DNA of 37,500 nt from Prorocentrum cordatum (GCA_963575745.1 CAUYUJ010011292.1:396007-433506), one strand, 5' to 3'. Shown: positions 17,540-26,362, numbered from the stretch's first letter. The notes: generated by a model from the letters alone, not told the origin. Program-made: numbers and translations.

Positions 17540-20287
17540 GACATCCCAGGCGCAAGCCCCCCGACTCAGTCGGATGGAGATCATTCATCTGAGGGCTCGC
17601 CAGTATTAGTTGGAGACGATGATATATCTATTATCTTTCAAGCCATAAAGCACGTCTCGAATGCGCGCTTCTCGCGCCCTGGAACGCGCAGCGCGTTGAA
17701 AAAAAAGAAGGAAAAACAGTTCTTTTACAAGTGGTGCGGCTTCCCATCGAGGGCGCAAGAAAGTGGACAGCCAGAGACTCCCGAATTGACAAGATTCAGA
17801 ACAAAAGCTGTCTCATGTATTGAAGCCGCGAAGTCTGTTTATCTGAGGTATCAACAGATTAACGAACATGGACCAAATAGTTTTTCCACTGTATGGAATG
17901 AATTTGCAGATGCTGTTGTCGAGCAGATCCAGAAAGCGAAACCAATTTTTGTCCGCGCTCCTATGATGCCTGACCGACCCAGGAGGCCTAAACGTGAAGA
18001 GGCAGGTGGTTCTGGAGCGAGCGTGACTAGAGTGCCTACTCCTCCTCCCCCTCCGCCCGGCTCAGCCGCGACGGCTCATCTTCCGACCCCTCCGCCTGGT
18101 CCAACCAGAGCGGAGCGCGATGATCAGCTGGGCGCGCATCAGGAACAGTCGTCTCCCACGCCGATTCCGTCTCCCACGGAGGAACCACCTAATGAGGGGA
18201 CAACATATGTTCCAAAGAGATCAGCTATGCACCCGGGTGCCTCAGGCAAACCGGGGATCTCGGGGGCAAATGCTGAACCTGAGGAGATTGCAACCTTTCC
18301 ATGCGAAAAGGATCCCGCGCTCATTGCTTCTATGGAAGACGAGACTTGCCCTCGTGGTCCAGCATCTGAAAATATGTTCTGCAGAATGAGTCTGCCGCCT
18401 GCTCCCGATAGGAGACAGCGCGAGCCCCTGACCATGGATCCTCGTGATGAGGATCAAGACGTCGTTGTGGGGCGCGCCGTCTCATTCAAGGGCAGACAGC
18501 TGTACCTGGCGACAGAAGAACGCGGACTAGTCAGTCGGAGAACACCTGCACCGATGAAACAGATGGTCCGCAACGCACATATGACTGGCCCCGTTCCGCC
18601 GCGCATCGAAGCCATCCGCAGCCAGACGAGGAACGCGCTTCGGTACATTGCTGAATTTGCGGAAGACCCGATTTTCGCATTCTTGAGCAGCCTCAGCCAA
18701 GCTGAAGGCACGATTGAACAGGCAAACGATTTCCTCAGAGCTGAATTTCATTCCGATGATGTCCCAGAAGGATTTACTCCGGAGACCTTTGCGTGCCTTG
18801 AGCCGCTGGTAGTTGGGATCGACGACAGCGATAATCCGGCTGCTTTGAGCCGTGCGGACACGTGGAGTACCCGGAATTGCCGAACGGATGTATTTGCTGG
18901 GAAAATAGGCACATGCGCTGTGTACGTCGCGAGGCATTGCTTTGACTATGCGAGATCGTCGCGTGGCTGGGTCTATTTTGGTGACCCGGTGCAGAAAATC
19001 ATAGATGACGGTTTTACTTTTCAATCGCATGCTCTTGCTGCGCACGGCTTAGCCGCGTTGCCGCCAGAGACAATGGAAAGTTTAGGGATACTTCCTAAGG
19101 ATAGTGACAAGATTGTTGGAACCAGTGTTCACAACATGTGGACACAATATAAGGAGTGCCCATCGCACGATATCGTGTTGATGGAATGTGGACACGATAT
19201 GAGAGATGGGAGGGATACCGCCATACCTGTTTTCTATCGAACATGCCAGGGACATTCAACATTCGTTGCTTCCATTGAAAGGATGTATGTACCATATGAC
19301 CCTGGCCAAGTCAGGAGTCATGGACCTCTTCTTCGCATCGCGGACTTGCAGACATTTTTGGAGTCAGCGGATGGGAGGGTCCGTTTTCCGAAGAGAGACT
19401 CAGGGCTCTGTCGCGAGGCAGACTATGATTTGCTGAGGCTGCTTCCGACGAGAAGGAGCCCAACAACGCCTGATCCCACTCGCATCCCTCCGAGGCTCAG
19501 TCAGCGGTGGTACGGGGGGCCTCTCCCTGCGAGGAGTTTTGTGCCCATGGGAAAGGCGGCACTGGCAGGAGAACCGCCATCGGTGGGGACATGGCACGCA
19601 GACGACACCATCCACCTATGGGAACAACTTCCCAACCACCGCGAGTCCTGGGAACTTGTTCTTGTTTTCACCGGCCGAGTGCTCACTCGCTTCTCACATA
19701 GGGTTTACCCAGGCGGGGCCCTGGTGTCCCGAGAGGTGCCGAAATTCACCGACATTGACAAAGCCGTCTCTCTCGTTAGACACGCGGACCAGATGCGTCG
19801 GTCGGTACTTTTCAATCGCGAGTGGGCCTCGTACGAAGTGACTTTCGACAACGAGCCGATTATTGCTTGGATCCACACAGACGAGACTCTGTTGTTGGCT
19901 TGCAATCGTCAGCCACAGCTGTCGCCCGAAATACAGGAACGGGTTCTATCCGCCCCTTGGGAAGATGATGGAAGGTTCCCATGCTTCCGTTATCGCTGGG
20001 TGCGAACGGGCTTCGAACATTGCCCCGTCTGCAGCTGTCGGATCAAATGCAAGCGCAGAGTCACACATGATTACATGTCTCAGACATGGCATCAAGAAAT
20101 AATCCCGCGGTCCCTTGAGGCGCATGGACTTGCATTACAGGTGAATAATCAACATGATCTCCCCTGGGGCCGTCGTCCCCAATGGATCAAAATGCGCGGG
20201 GATAGACGACAGAGAGCTTCTGCACTTGTAATGAAGAGCGTCAGCAGTAATCATCAGCAGGAGCGAAAATGGGCGAACGGGAAATAA
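17540..20287 (+). CDS. Large unidentified module F with KptA-like motif and Cys/His cluster
   Basis: Frame +2 is open from 17540 to a TAA at 20285; the longest uninterrupted ORF of the element (over 860 codons from 17696, where a TTG, not an ATG, is the nominal start). Residues ~1-60 are helical and basic; ~95-165 Pro-rich; ~240 onward globular. At codons 19238-19258 it reads RTCQGHS in FYRTCQGHSTF, closely like the RAxQGHS motif of RNA 2'-phosphotransferase (Tpt1/KptA). Near the C-terminus, HCPVCSCRIKCKRR and following His residues could bind zinc. An HGT motif expected after QGHS in KptA is absent here, although one exists in module D. Overall family not recognised. Confidence 0.5.
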   Translation, partial: DIPGASPPTQSDGDHSSEGSPVLVGDDDISIIFQAIKHVSNARFSRPGTRSALKKKKEKQFFYKWCGFPSRAQESGQPETPELTRFRTKAVSCIEAAKSVYLRYQQINEHGPNSFSTVWNEFADAVVEQIQKAKPIFVRAPMMPDRPRRPKREEAGGSGASVTRVPTPPPPPPGSAATAHLPTPPPGPTRAERDDQLGAHQEQSSPTPIPSPTEEPPNEGTTYVPKRSAMHPGASGKPGISGANAEPEEIATFPCEKDPALIASMEDETCPRGPASENMFCRMSLPPAPDRRQREPLTMDPRDEDQDVVVGRAVSFKGRQLYLATEERGLVSRRTPAPMKQMVRNAHMTGPVPPRIEAIRSQTRNALRYIAEFAEDPIFAFLSSLSQAEGTIEQANDFLRAEFHSDDVPEGFTPETFACLEPLVVGIDDSDNPAALSRADTWSTRNCRTDVFAGKIGTCAVYVARHCFDYARSSRGWVYFGDPVQKIIDDGFTFQSHALAAHGLAALPPETMESLGILPKDSDKIVGTSVHNMWTQYKECPSHDIVLMECGHDMRDGRDTAIPVFYRTCQGHSTFVASIERMYVPYDPGQVRSHGPLLRIADLQTFLESADGRVRFPKRDSGLCREADYDLLRLLPTRRSPTTPDPTRIPPRLSQRWYGGPLPARSFVPMGKAALAGEPPSVGTWHADDTIHLWEQLPNHRESWELVLVFTGRVLTRFSHRVYPGGALVSREVPKFTDIDKAVSLVRHADQMRRSVLFNREWASYEVTFDNEPIIAWIHTDETLLLACNRQPQLSPEIQERVLSAPWEDDGRFPCFRYRWVRTGFEHCPVCSCRIKCKRRVTHDYMSQTWHQEIIPRSLEAHGLALQVNNQHDLPWGRRPQWIKMRGDRRQRASALVMKSVSSNHQQERKWANGK

Positions 20288-21067
20288 AACAATGGCGGCA
20301 GCGGGCCCGACTCGGCAACAGCCTGCCAGGAAATTTCCCCGCTTGGGTGCCAGAGGACGCCATGGCTCAGCCACCGGCGCGCCACGGCCTTGGTCAGAAG
20401 ATTTATAGGATGGCTTGAATACTCAGCCAATGGGGTGCGAAGGCAGACCCCTGCGATCAATACCTGGTGGCCGCTGCCATGGAAGACGAATGTTGACCAA
20501 TATGCTCGCCCAATATCTTATCCAGCTCTGGCCGCCTTCGACTGGCCAAATGCACGGGGCGACTTAGTCGAACCCGTGAGAGGCTGGGGGAGATGGTGCA
20601 GCGACATGACTAGCGCGAATGTCTTCGCCCCGACACTTCAAACGATTGATGAAGCGGTGGCCTTGGGGGCGCCATGGTTGCCTGTGCAAAGCGAAGACGT
20701 CGTGGAAGACGTAGGGGAAAACCCTAGAGGGCAAAACCCTCGCGGACGGTTGCCGGTCGTCTGGGAGAACAATTTCCGGGCGTGGCCGACTCGCAGGTCT
20801 CAGTCCCTAGCAATATGGATCAACAGATGTCGAGACCATCGCCTCATAGCACCAGCGCTGCTACCTGCAACCGGCGAAGCCGCGAGGGCAGGCGAACAAT
20901 CACAAATGGGACTGGACTTCTCGGCAATCAGCGGGCCTAAGGCTGCGCTGATAACCGAAGGAGTGATCGACCTCGATCAGGCCGACGGATATGTATACAA
21001 CCACTGCGAGGACCCTTCGGTAAAAGTAACTCTGTTCGGGATAGAGGCTCGGGCGATTGCAGCATAA
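20269..21067 (+). pseudogene. Unidentified module G
   Basis: An ATG at 20269 opens frame +1 (MGEREIKQWRQRARLG) to a TGA at 20407; the longer continuation is in frame +2 from about 20390 to a TAA at 21065, so a frameshift is likely. The product is Trp/Pro/Ala-rich (WWPLPWKTN, FRAWPTRRSQSLAIWINRC) and ends in a folded-looking piece (DGYVYNHCEDPSVKVTLFG). Palindromes at 20363-20373 and 20560-20570 and two adjacent hairpins at 20731-20765 lie inside. No domain recognised. Confidence 0.42.
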
Positions 21068-22277
21068 TGTGTTATCGAATGCACGGGCACGCGCCCGAGT
21101 GATCCCGGAAGGATGCCACTGCTAGGGGAAGTGGAACATGAGGCCCCATCAATTGTCAAGGACATAGTTGATGGAAACTGGTTGGCCTCCGTACAGCAGA
21201 TGCAATTGAGTCTTCGGCCCATAAGAACTTTTGCGATCGTTCGCATGACCATGGGTTCCTTCATTTCGGAGGGATATTATATCGGTTACCCGGGGCGAAT
21301 AATTCGCCCCGACAAAGCGAACACGGACCCCGTTGCTAAGATGCGACGGAAAGATGAATATGCTCTTGACTGCCTCATTCGCGCCGCCGTTCAGACGGAC
21401 GACATCATAGAGGAGTGGGCCCGCAATCTGGGCAGGAAGGTGCAGACTGACGTCCGTTGCAACGGTGCTCTGATACAAGAAGCCATTTCTTGGCTTCAGG
21501 AAAAATATATTGATCTTGGGACAGAGCTCCAGGATATAGACACAGGACCGTTCCGCACTGCATGCGGAATATATGGCATCCCAGTAGCTACCGCTGCTAG
21601 GAGCGTGCTAACATTTATGCGAGATCGTGAAAACAGACGCGACAAACCACACCACGGCGGCGAAGACGATCCCGTCGGACCAATGATCGAGGGCACAGGA
21701 CGAGGTAGAAGTCAGACCACCAACAGCACCTCGACCGCTTCGACCCGACGTCTCAGACGCTCGGGCTTCCGATGACGCTACCGAATCTCCGCGTTCTGTC
21801 GCCGGCTCAGCCGCGACGACGAGAGAAGAATACTCAAGGCATTCCAAAGCTTGGGATCGGTCGGCGCCCCGGCGCGCGCGCGATGGAGCCATGGATGCGG
21901 GCCGCGGCGCTGCTGACTACGACCCGCTCGTGTCCTCCCCGCGCTACGTGAGCGATTTTCATGTCGGGCACTACGTCCACCGGGACCGGATCACGTGGTT
22001 GTCCGACGAGGAATGGTGGACGCTGGGACTGTGGCATGCACTGTCTAAGTTTGAGCGCGACGCTCACTTCCCGCCGAATAAGGGGAAGGCGTCCAAGAAC
22101 AAGGAGAAGAGCTACAGTGCTGCTGATCATATTAGCAAAGGAAAGGGACGGCCCCGCTCGCCTCGCGGCGGAGACGGACAGACTGGAGGTTCGGCGTCGT
22201 CGAGCCCGCCGCCCCCAGCGCCGCCCGTGGAAGAGGAGAACCCGTGGAATGTGCTGGGCGGAGATCCGCCCGCGTGA
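21068..22277 (+). pseudogene. Unidentified module H, C-terminal end of the post-pol coding region
   Basis: Frame +2 continues past the TAA at 21065 to a TGA at 21773, encoding a helical protein (EYALDCLIRAAVQTDDIIEE and others). From about 21700 frame +3 takes over and runs through ATG 21891 to a TGA at 22275. The latter has HVGHYVHRDRITWLSDEEWW, then a Lys/Gly/Ser-rich basic tail and PPPPAPPVEEENPWNVLGG at the end. Palindromes at 21291-21311 and 21803-21813 lie inside. It is the last coding sequence before the 3' LTR. Confidence 0.45.
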
Positions 22278-22393
22278 CTTAGTCGCCGCAGGCGCGCGCG
22301 TGGAAGTCCTCATCCACGCGCGGCACGCGTGTTGGATGGGCAATCAACTACACTGGTCGGCTAAGCCGGTCCAGCGGAGAGAATTTATTTAAG
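22278..22393 (+). promoter_or_regulatory. 3' untranslated stretch with candidate polypurine tract
   Basis: No ORF. It carries two palindromes of the CTNAG family (22276-22284, 22358-22368 with extra CTGG/CCAG arms). GCGGAGAGAA at about 22375-22384 is the most purine-rich run just before the likely LTR start (TGATGGTGGGGG at 22394) and is the best candidate for plus-strand priming. The exact LTR border cannot be proven because the left LTR start is outside the window. Confidence 0.4.
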
Positions 22394-22886
22394 TGATGGT
22401 GGGGGTCGTCGGGCCTCTTCGGCCCTTAGACCCTTGGCAGCCAGCGTTGAGCCGTAAAAGTTTTTGGGGTTGGCTCCGGTGGTTGTGTATATGTATAGGC
22501 CAGGGGTGCTGTGGCCGGATGGGCTCTACGAGGCCCGCCGCGGGGGGAGTAAATATGCTCTTCTCCGCCTCATGATATTATCACTTATATACATACTTGC
22601 ATGCTGTGCACTGTCTGACTTGAACTTGCGCTGCATATTGCAGCTGTTTGTTTACTCAAGCAAGCCTTCGTTTGCTTGCAGGAGAGAGAAGGAGCGCGCC
22701 AGCCCGCGGCCGTCGTCCGTCGTCGGTCGTAGGCCAGCCGGCCTCCTCCCTTCACGTTCCTGATATTGTAAATTCGCTTACCGGATACTTGTCTTATCAA
22801 TGTCTCATCCCGTCCCTTCTCTCCCTGAGCAGAGTGAACATGCGATCTTATTTCTTTTGGCATCTTACCCCGATTCTCAGAGGAAG
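22394..22886 (+). repeat. 3' LTR
   Basis: The right part (22632-22886) matches the window's first 255 bases. The left border at 22394 is inferred from a TG start following a purine run. Features inside include a GGGCC-TCTTC-GGCCC hairpin near 22410, AT-rich TATATACATA near 22587 that could serve as a promoter element, and an ATG at 22800 whose frame (MSHPVPSLPEQSEH) stays open through the LTR end. Similarity to the 5' copy ends after AGAGGAA; the right target duplication cannot be checked. Confidence 0.85.
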
Positions 22887-23825
22887 ACTCTCTTGGCCCC
22901 TTTTTTGGGCGCATCTTGGGGGCATGTTGGGCCATCTTGGGGCGATTTTGGGGGGCTCTTGGGCAGTCTTGGACGCTTTGAACCTCCGAGCGTCGTCTAT
23001 GCCAGAAATGCACGCTTTCCTAATGAACATGAACATATTGTCGTTTGTTGGGGCCCTCTTGAAGGGCCTCCGGAGGCTTTCGTTGAGCTTTTCGGCGGGC
23101 CTCTGGAGGTTGCTCCTTGTCTTCGGGGAAAGCTTAGAAAATGTCCAAGAAGGCCGGGGCACTTCGAGCCTTCAGAGAAGACCCGCTCCTTCCCTTTTCC
23201 CCCCCGCGCTCGCCGCCAACAAACAACCCGAACCCACCCGAAGGCCCCACTTTGCCTTCCGTTCCCAGTGGGAGGGGCGTCGGGGAACAGTGGGAACACA
23301 CAGATGGAACTCGTACCCCCCCAAACCCGAAATGTGGGTGTTCGGGTTGGGTTGGGGTGGTCTGGTAGGCAGTCAGCTACAAGGTGGTGGTGCAATATAT
23401 TTGGTGCGATTGATTTTTGGGGTTGCAGTAGAGTCGAGGCGTGCAATACATTCTGGGGCGCAAGCGTACTGCTGGTGTTTTTGTGTGCAGTGCATCAGCT
23501 GCGACACGATGCAGGGCAGTACTCTCTTGGCGCAGTGCGTTTGCAACACGCATCTGCCCTGATCTGTGGCACCACCCCCATTCAGCTGCACCCCTTTGCG
23601 CGTCAACCAGGAACGCGCGCTGGGTCGCCGAACGGGGCGATGGCCTGCCCTGCGCTCTCTGCCGCCCCCTCCGCGCCGAGGCGCACGCGTCGCTGCTGGC
23701 CGTGGTGGAGGGCCTGGTGGGCGAGGCGCGCCCCCCCCGCGGCCGAGCGCTCCCTCCTTCGCCCGGTGCTTCCATGGGCACTCGGAGGCAACAAGCAATG
23801 TCGGAGTAACCTTCCGTGCGGGCCC
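22887..23825. other. Intergenic DNA right of the retrotransposon
   Basis: Begins with degenerate 10-13-bp repeats of the type GGCGCATCTTGG (about 22905-22970). ORFs on both strands overlap one another and are low-complexity, so I call no gene. Around 23764-23808 lies a partial copy of a dispersed repeat (GGGCACTCGGAGGCAACAAG) that recurs at 25275 and 25705. Confidence 0.6.
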
Positions 23826-23995
23826 AACGTCCTCTTCCTGCCTCTCCTCCTCCGCCTCCTCCCCCTCCTCCTCCCCCTCTTCCCCCTCCCCCCCCCCTCC
23901 TCCTCCTCCTCCTCCTCCTCCTCCTCTTCCTCCTCCTCCTCCGCCTCCTCCTCCTCCTCCTCCTCTCCTCCTCCCCTCCTCCCCCCCCTCCACAA
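23826..23995. repeat. Polypyrimidine tract (CTC/CCT)n
   Basis: About 170 bases almost purely C and T on the + strand, based on CTC triplets. Long mirror-symmetric pyrimidine runs like this can form triplex DNA. Gly/Arg/Glu or Pro/Leu/Ser ORFs across it are artefacts of the repeat. Confidence 0.9.
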
Positions 23996-24052
23996 TTACC
24001 CAATATGAATACTACTCTCCTTCTTCCCCTGATGACATCTTGGGAGTGTTCG

Positions 24053-24075
24053 CCCCCCCCCCCCCCCCCCCCCCC
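24053..24075. repeat. C23 homopolymer
   Basis: Twenty-three consecutive C bases. Its exact length is probably variable between individuals and assemblies. Confidence 0.9.
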
Positions 24076-24180
24076 GCGTATTCTTTTTTGTACACACAGG
24101 TTTCCCCGGAGTTAGGTTTTCGCTTGCATTTGTTCCAAAATGCTGCTTTCGCCGAGGCGCCAGCCTCATTTTCGGGCCCC

Positions 24181-24952
24181 GCTCGTTCCGAATCGTGCTC
24201 CCGCTGCAGCGCTGGCCTCATTTCCGCCGGCACCTGGGCTGCACGCCCGAACCGACGCCCGGGCCGGCGCTCGGGCCGGACGTCCGGAGCCGGTTCCGGC
24301 CGCCCCCGGAAAATGGAGTTCCGAGGCGGCGCCGAAAAAAGGCCATTCTAATACACATTTTTCTTTTGAAAATGGTTCATTTCTGCTTCCGGCGACCGGG
24401 GCTTCCCGGGCCGATTCCGACGCCCGGGCTGGCGCCCGAGCCGGCGCCCCGGCCAGACGCCCGAGCCGACGCCCGGGCCGGCGCCCGGGCTGGGTCCGGA
24501 GCCGGTTCCGGCCGGCGCCGGAAAATCCAGTTCCGAGGCGGCGCCGAAAAAAGGCTATGTAATACACATTTTTCCTTTGAAGATGCTCAATTTCTGCTTC
24601 CGGCGCCGAGACCTCCCGGGCCGATTCCGACGCCCGGGCTGGCGCCCGAGCCGGCGCCCGGGCCAGACGCCCGAGCCGGCGCCCGGGCCGGCGCCCGGGC
24701 CGGGTCCAGAGATTGTTCCGGCCGGCGCCGGAAAATCGAGTTCCGAGGCGGCGCCGAAAAAATGCCATTCCAACACCTTTTTTGTTTTGAAAACGCTGAG
24801 TTTCTGTTTCTGGCGCGCGGGAAACCTCCCGGGCCGATTCTGGCGTACTTCCGCTCGTTCCGAATCGCGCTCCCGCTGCAGCGTTGGCCTCATTTCCGCG
24901 TTTCCGCTCGTTTCGACTCGTGCTCCCGCTGCAGCGTTGGCGTCATTTCCCG
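24181..24952 (+). repeat. Three copies of a ~47-bp repeat flanking a GC-rich array
   Basis: Copies at 24181-24227, 24853-24899 and 24906-24952 begin GCTCGTTCCGAATCG (TTTCGACTCG in the third) and continue CTCCCGCTGCAGCG then CCTCATTTCC. The first copy stands before and the other two after the ~210-bp repeats, as if the array had been inserted or amplified within a tandem of these units. Confidence 0.75.
24294..24840 (+). repeat. ~210-bp GC-rich tandem repeat, about 2.6 copies
   Basis: Units start at about 24294, 24506 and 24716 with TTCCGGCC. Each contains GAGTTCCGAGGCGGCGCC, a poly-A-like GAAAAAA, an AT-richer middle (TTTTGAAGATG-like) and a run of GGCGCCCGGGCC 12-mers that varies in length. 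All frames are open for long stretches because of composition; no gene is called. Confidence 0.8.
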
Positions 24953-25164
24953 TGGCATGCCACGGCATGCAATGCAATGCTAGGTTGATACTACGCTTCG
25001 CGGTGCTCTTCTACGCCATGCCATGCCGCTCTACAGTGCATCGCGTACATGTTCGGGATCATTGCCCTGCTCGACATCCGACTGTGCGAGTAGAGAGGGC
25101 ATTTGCGCCATGGTAAGGGATGGGGGGGAGGGGTAGGATGTCAGATTTGACGCGAGCGCACCTA
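24953..25164. other. Intergenic spacer
   Basis: Contains a cluster of GGCATGCC / GCATGC palindromes near 24951-24981. No ORF with protein-like composition and no RNA gene seen. Confidence 0.5.
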
Positions 25165-25258
25165 GCTTGTCCCCCCCCCCTCCTCCTTCCCCCCTCCTCC
25201 TCCTGTTCCTCCTCCCCCTCCTCCTCCTCCTCCTCCTCCTCCTTCTCCTTCTCCTCCA
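25165..25258. repeat. (CTC)n microsatellite
   Basis: Pyrimidine-only triplet repeat with interruptions, ending directly at a copy of the dispersed GGGCACTCGGAGGCA repeat. Confidence 0.9.
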
Positions 25259-25862
25259 CGGGTTTCCTCCTTGGGCACTCGGAGGCAGCAGGCAGCGGCA
25301 TCTTTCGGAGAAGAAATTGCCATGAACATAAACCTTTGGCGCTCCGCGCGGATTTCTTGGATCTGCGATGGGCCCCCGCGGCGGCGCCTCTGGCGCCGCG
25401 CGTGGGGGTCCAGCGCATGGCCGCAATGATCGGGTGGGCGATAATATATCCTTCCGACGGATCGTCCCAGTCCCCCCCCCCCCCACCGCCCTTCGACTTC
25501 GTCCCATTTCCCCCCCGAACTAGGCCCAGGAGCTTGAGCTTCAAAACCGCCATCCCCTCCCCAATCCCCCCCCCCGACGGCACGCGCCCATCCCCCCGAA
25601 CCCAAGGGAGGGGGCGATTATTCTCCCATCCGGAGTAAGCACTCTGCCATGCCCTTTGCTATCCTACGCTTCCGTCCGCCCCGACACCTGCTCCCTCCTT
25701 GGACACTCGAAGGCAACAAGCAACGCATAAGCAGTCCGCGCGGATGTCTTGGATCGGCGGTGGGCCCCCCTTGGCGGCGCCTCCGGCCAGCGCGCTCCGC
25801 GCACCGGGGAGGCGCCGATCAAAGAAACCCGCGCGGGCCTCCGAAACTTATTGTTTATGCGG
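25259..25862 (+). repeat. Two diverged copies of a ~160-bp dispersed repeat
   Basis: 25262-25425 and 25693-25855 share CTCCTTGG.CACTCG.AGGCA, then GCGCGGAT.TCTTGGATC and GGGCCCCC..GGCGGCGCCTC. A short third copy is at 23764-23808. Each lies next to or near a pyrimidine microsatellite. The part between them (25426-25692) is C-rich spacer with several C9-C10 runs. Confidence 0.65.
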
Positions 25863-26204
25863 TGTTCTCTCCGAGATGCTCGCGTGTGCAAAAGAATCAC
25901 GCGGGAGGTGTCTGCAGTTTTCGGCCTCCAGGTTCCTCGCCGGGCCCCGGCGATTGTCAAACAATTGCAGGGGATGGTGTTTGGGCCTTGGAGAAAGGGA
26001 ACGGGACTTCTGGGGACCCCGTATGTTTTGAGAAAAGCAAGACATTGGATGATTGGGCTCCCTGACGTCCAGTTCGAATCCTCGAGGCCAGATTTTGTTT
26101 GTTCCCCATCTCCAAGGGATGGTGTGATTGTTGTTACCGACCGAGCCGACTCACTCACCCCTCAGCGTCTTCCTTATCGTGTTATGGTACGATAAATGGG
26201 GTAT
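25863..26204 (+). other. Spacer with a possible short coding remnant
   Basis: The frame ending at 26195 encodes a protein-like stretch from about 25940 (PWRKGTGLLGTPYVLRKAR and on to SRPDFVCSPSPRDGVIVVTD). Composition is more protein-like than its surroundings, so this may be a decayed exon or element fragment. No family recognised. Confidence 0.25.
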
Positions 26205-26345
26205 AGTATGTGTCGTTACTTATATTATGGTGTGCCATGCTATGCGTTGGTATGTTAGGGTATGCTATGGTATGGCATGCTATGTTATGACATGTTATGG
26301 TATGTGATGCCATGATATGTCATTGTTTGTCATGGTATGCTATGC
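26205..26345. repeat. Degenerate TATGN pentamer array
   Basis: Repeats of TATGC / TATGG / TATGT with many substitutions, directly followed by the GAT microsatellite. Confidence 0.75.
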
Positions 26346-26362
26346 TATGTTATTAACGTGCT

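Larger units (their letters stand above)
336..22374. repeat. Dispersed family of short CTNAG-centred palindromes (about 30 copies)
   Basis: Copies read by eye: 336-346, 1020-1030, 1166-1180, 1832-1844, 2737-2747, 2860-2870, 4667-4691, 8117-8140, 8165-8175, 9931-9943, 10661-10671, 12520-12532, 13313-13325, 13767-13777, 13875-13891, 15450-15475, 16799-16820, 17561-17573, 18058-18068, 19045-19055, 20363-20373, 20560-20570, 21798-21817, 22276-22284, 22353-22374. Close variants with another 3-base centre: 3898-3910, 8261-8273, 12439-12455, 17210-17222, 21291-21311. The commonest core is GGC-TNA-GCC or GAC-TNA-GTC, extended outward by arms that differ in sequence from copy to copy but still pair. 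Many lie inside reading frames, mostly in linker-like parts. Confidence 0.85.
1..22886 (+). mobile_element. Giant Ty1/copia-like LTR retrotransposon, degenerate, 5' end outside window
   Basis: Bases 1-254 are repeated directly at 22632-22885 with no indels and about 91% identity, which defines the LTRs. Between them, in + orientation, lie Gag, protease, integrase, RT and RNase H in the Ty1/copia order (integrase before RT). Coding sequence then continues from about 10.6 to 22.3 kb, so the element is about 23 kb against the usual 5-10 kb for copia elements. Many in-frame stops, frame changes and lost catalytic residues show an old, non-autonomous copy. The 91% LTR identity agrees with age. The first ~240 bases of the 5' LTR and the left target-site duplication are not in the window. 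Alternative: a composite of two elements, but the same palindrome family occurs in both halves and there is no internal LTR. Confidence 0.9.

Noticed and set aside
22800-24008. 402-codon ORF starting in the 3' LTR and running into flanking DNA
   Set aside because: Past the LTR end the peptide is low-complexity and crosses the polypyrimidine tract; only the LTR part is of interest.
26068-26090. GTTCGAATCC, like a tRNA T-loop
   Set aside because: The flanking bases do not pair as a T-stem and no acceptor or anticodon arm can be drawn around it.
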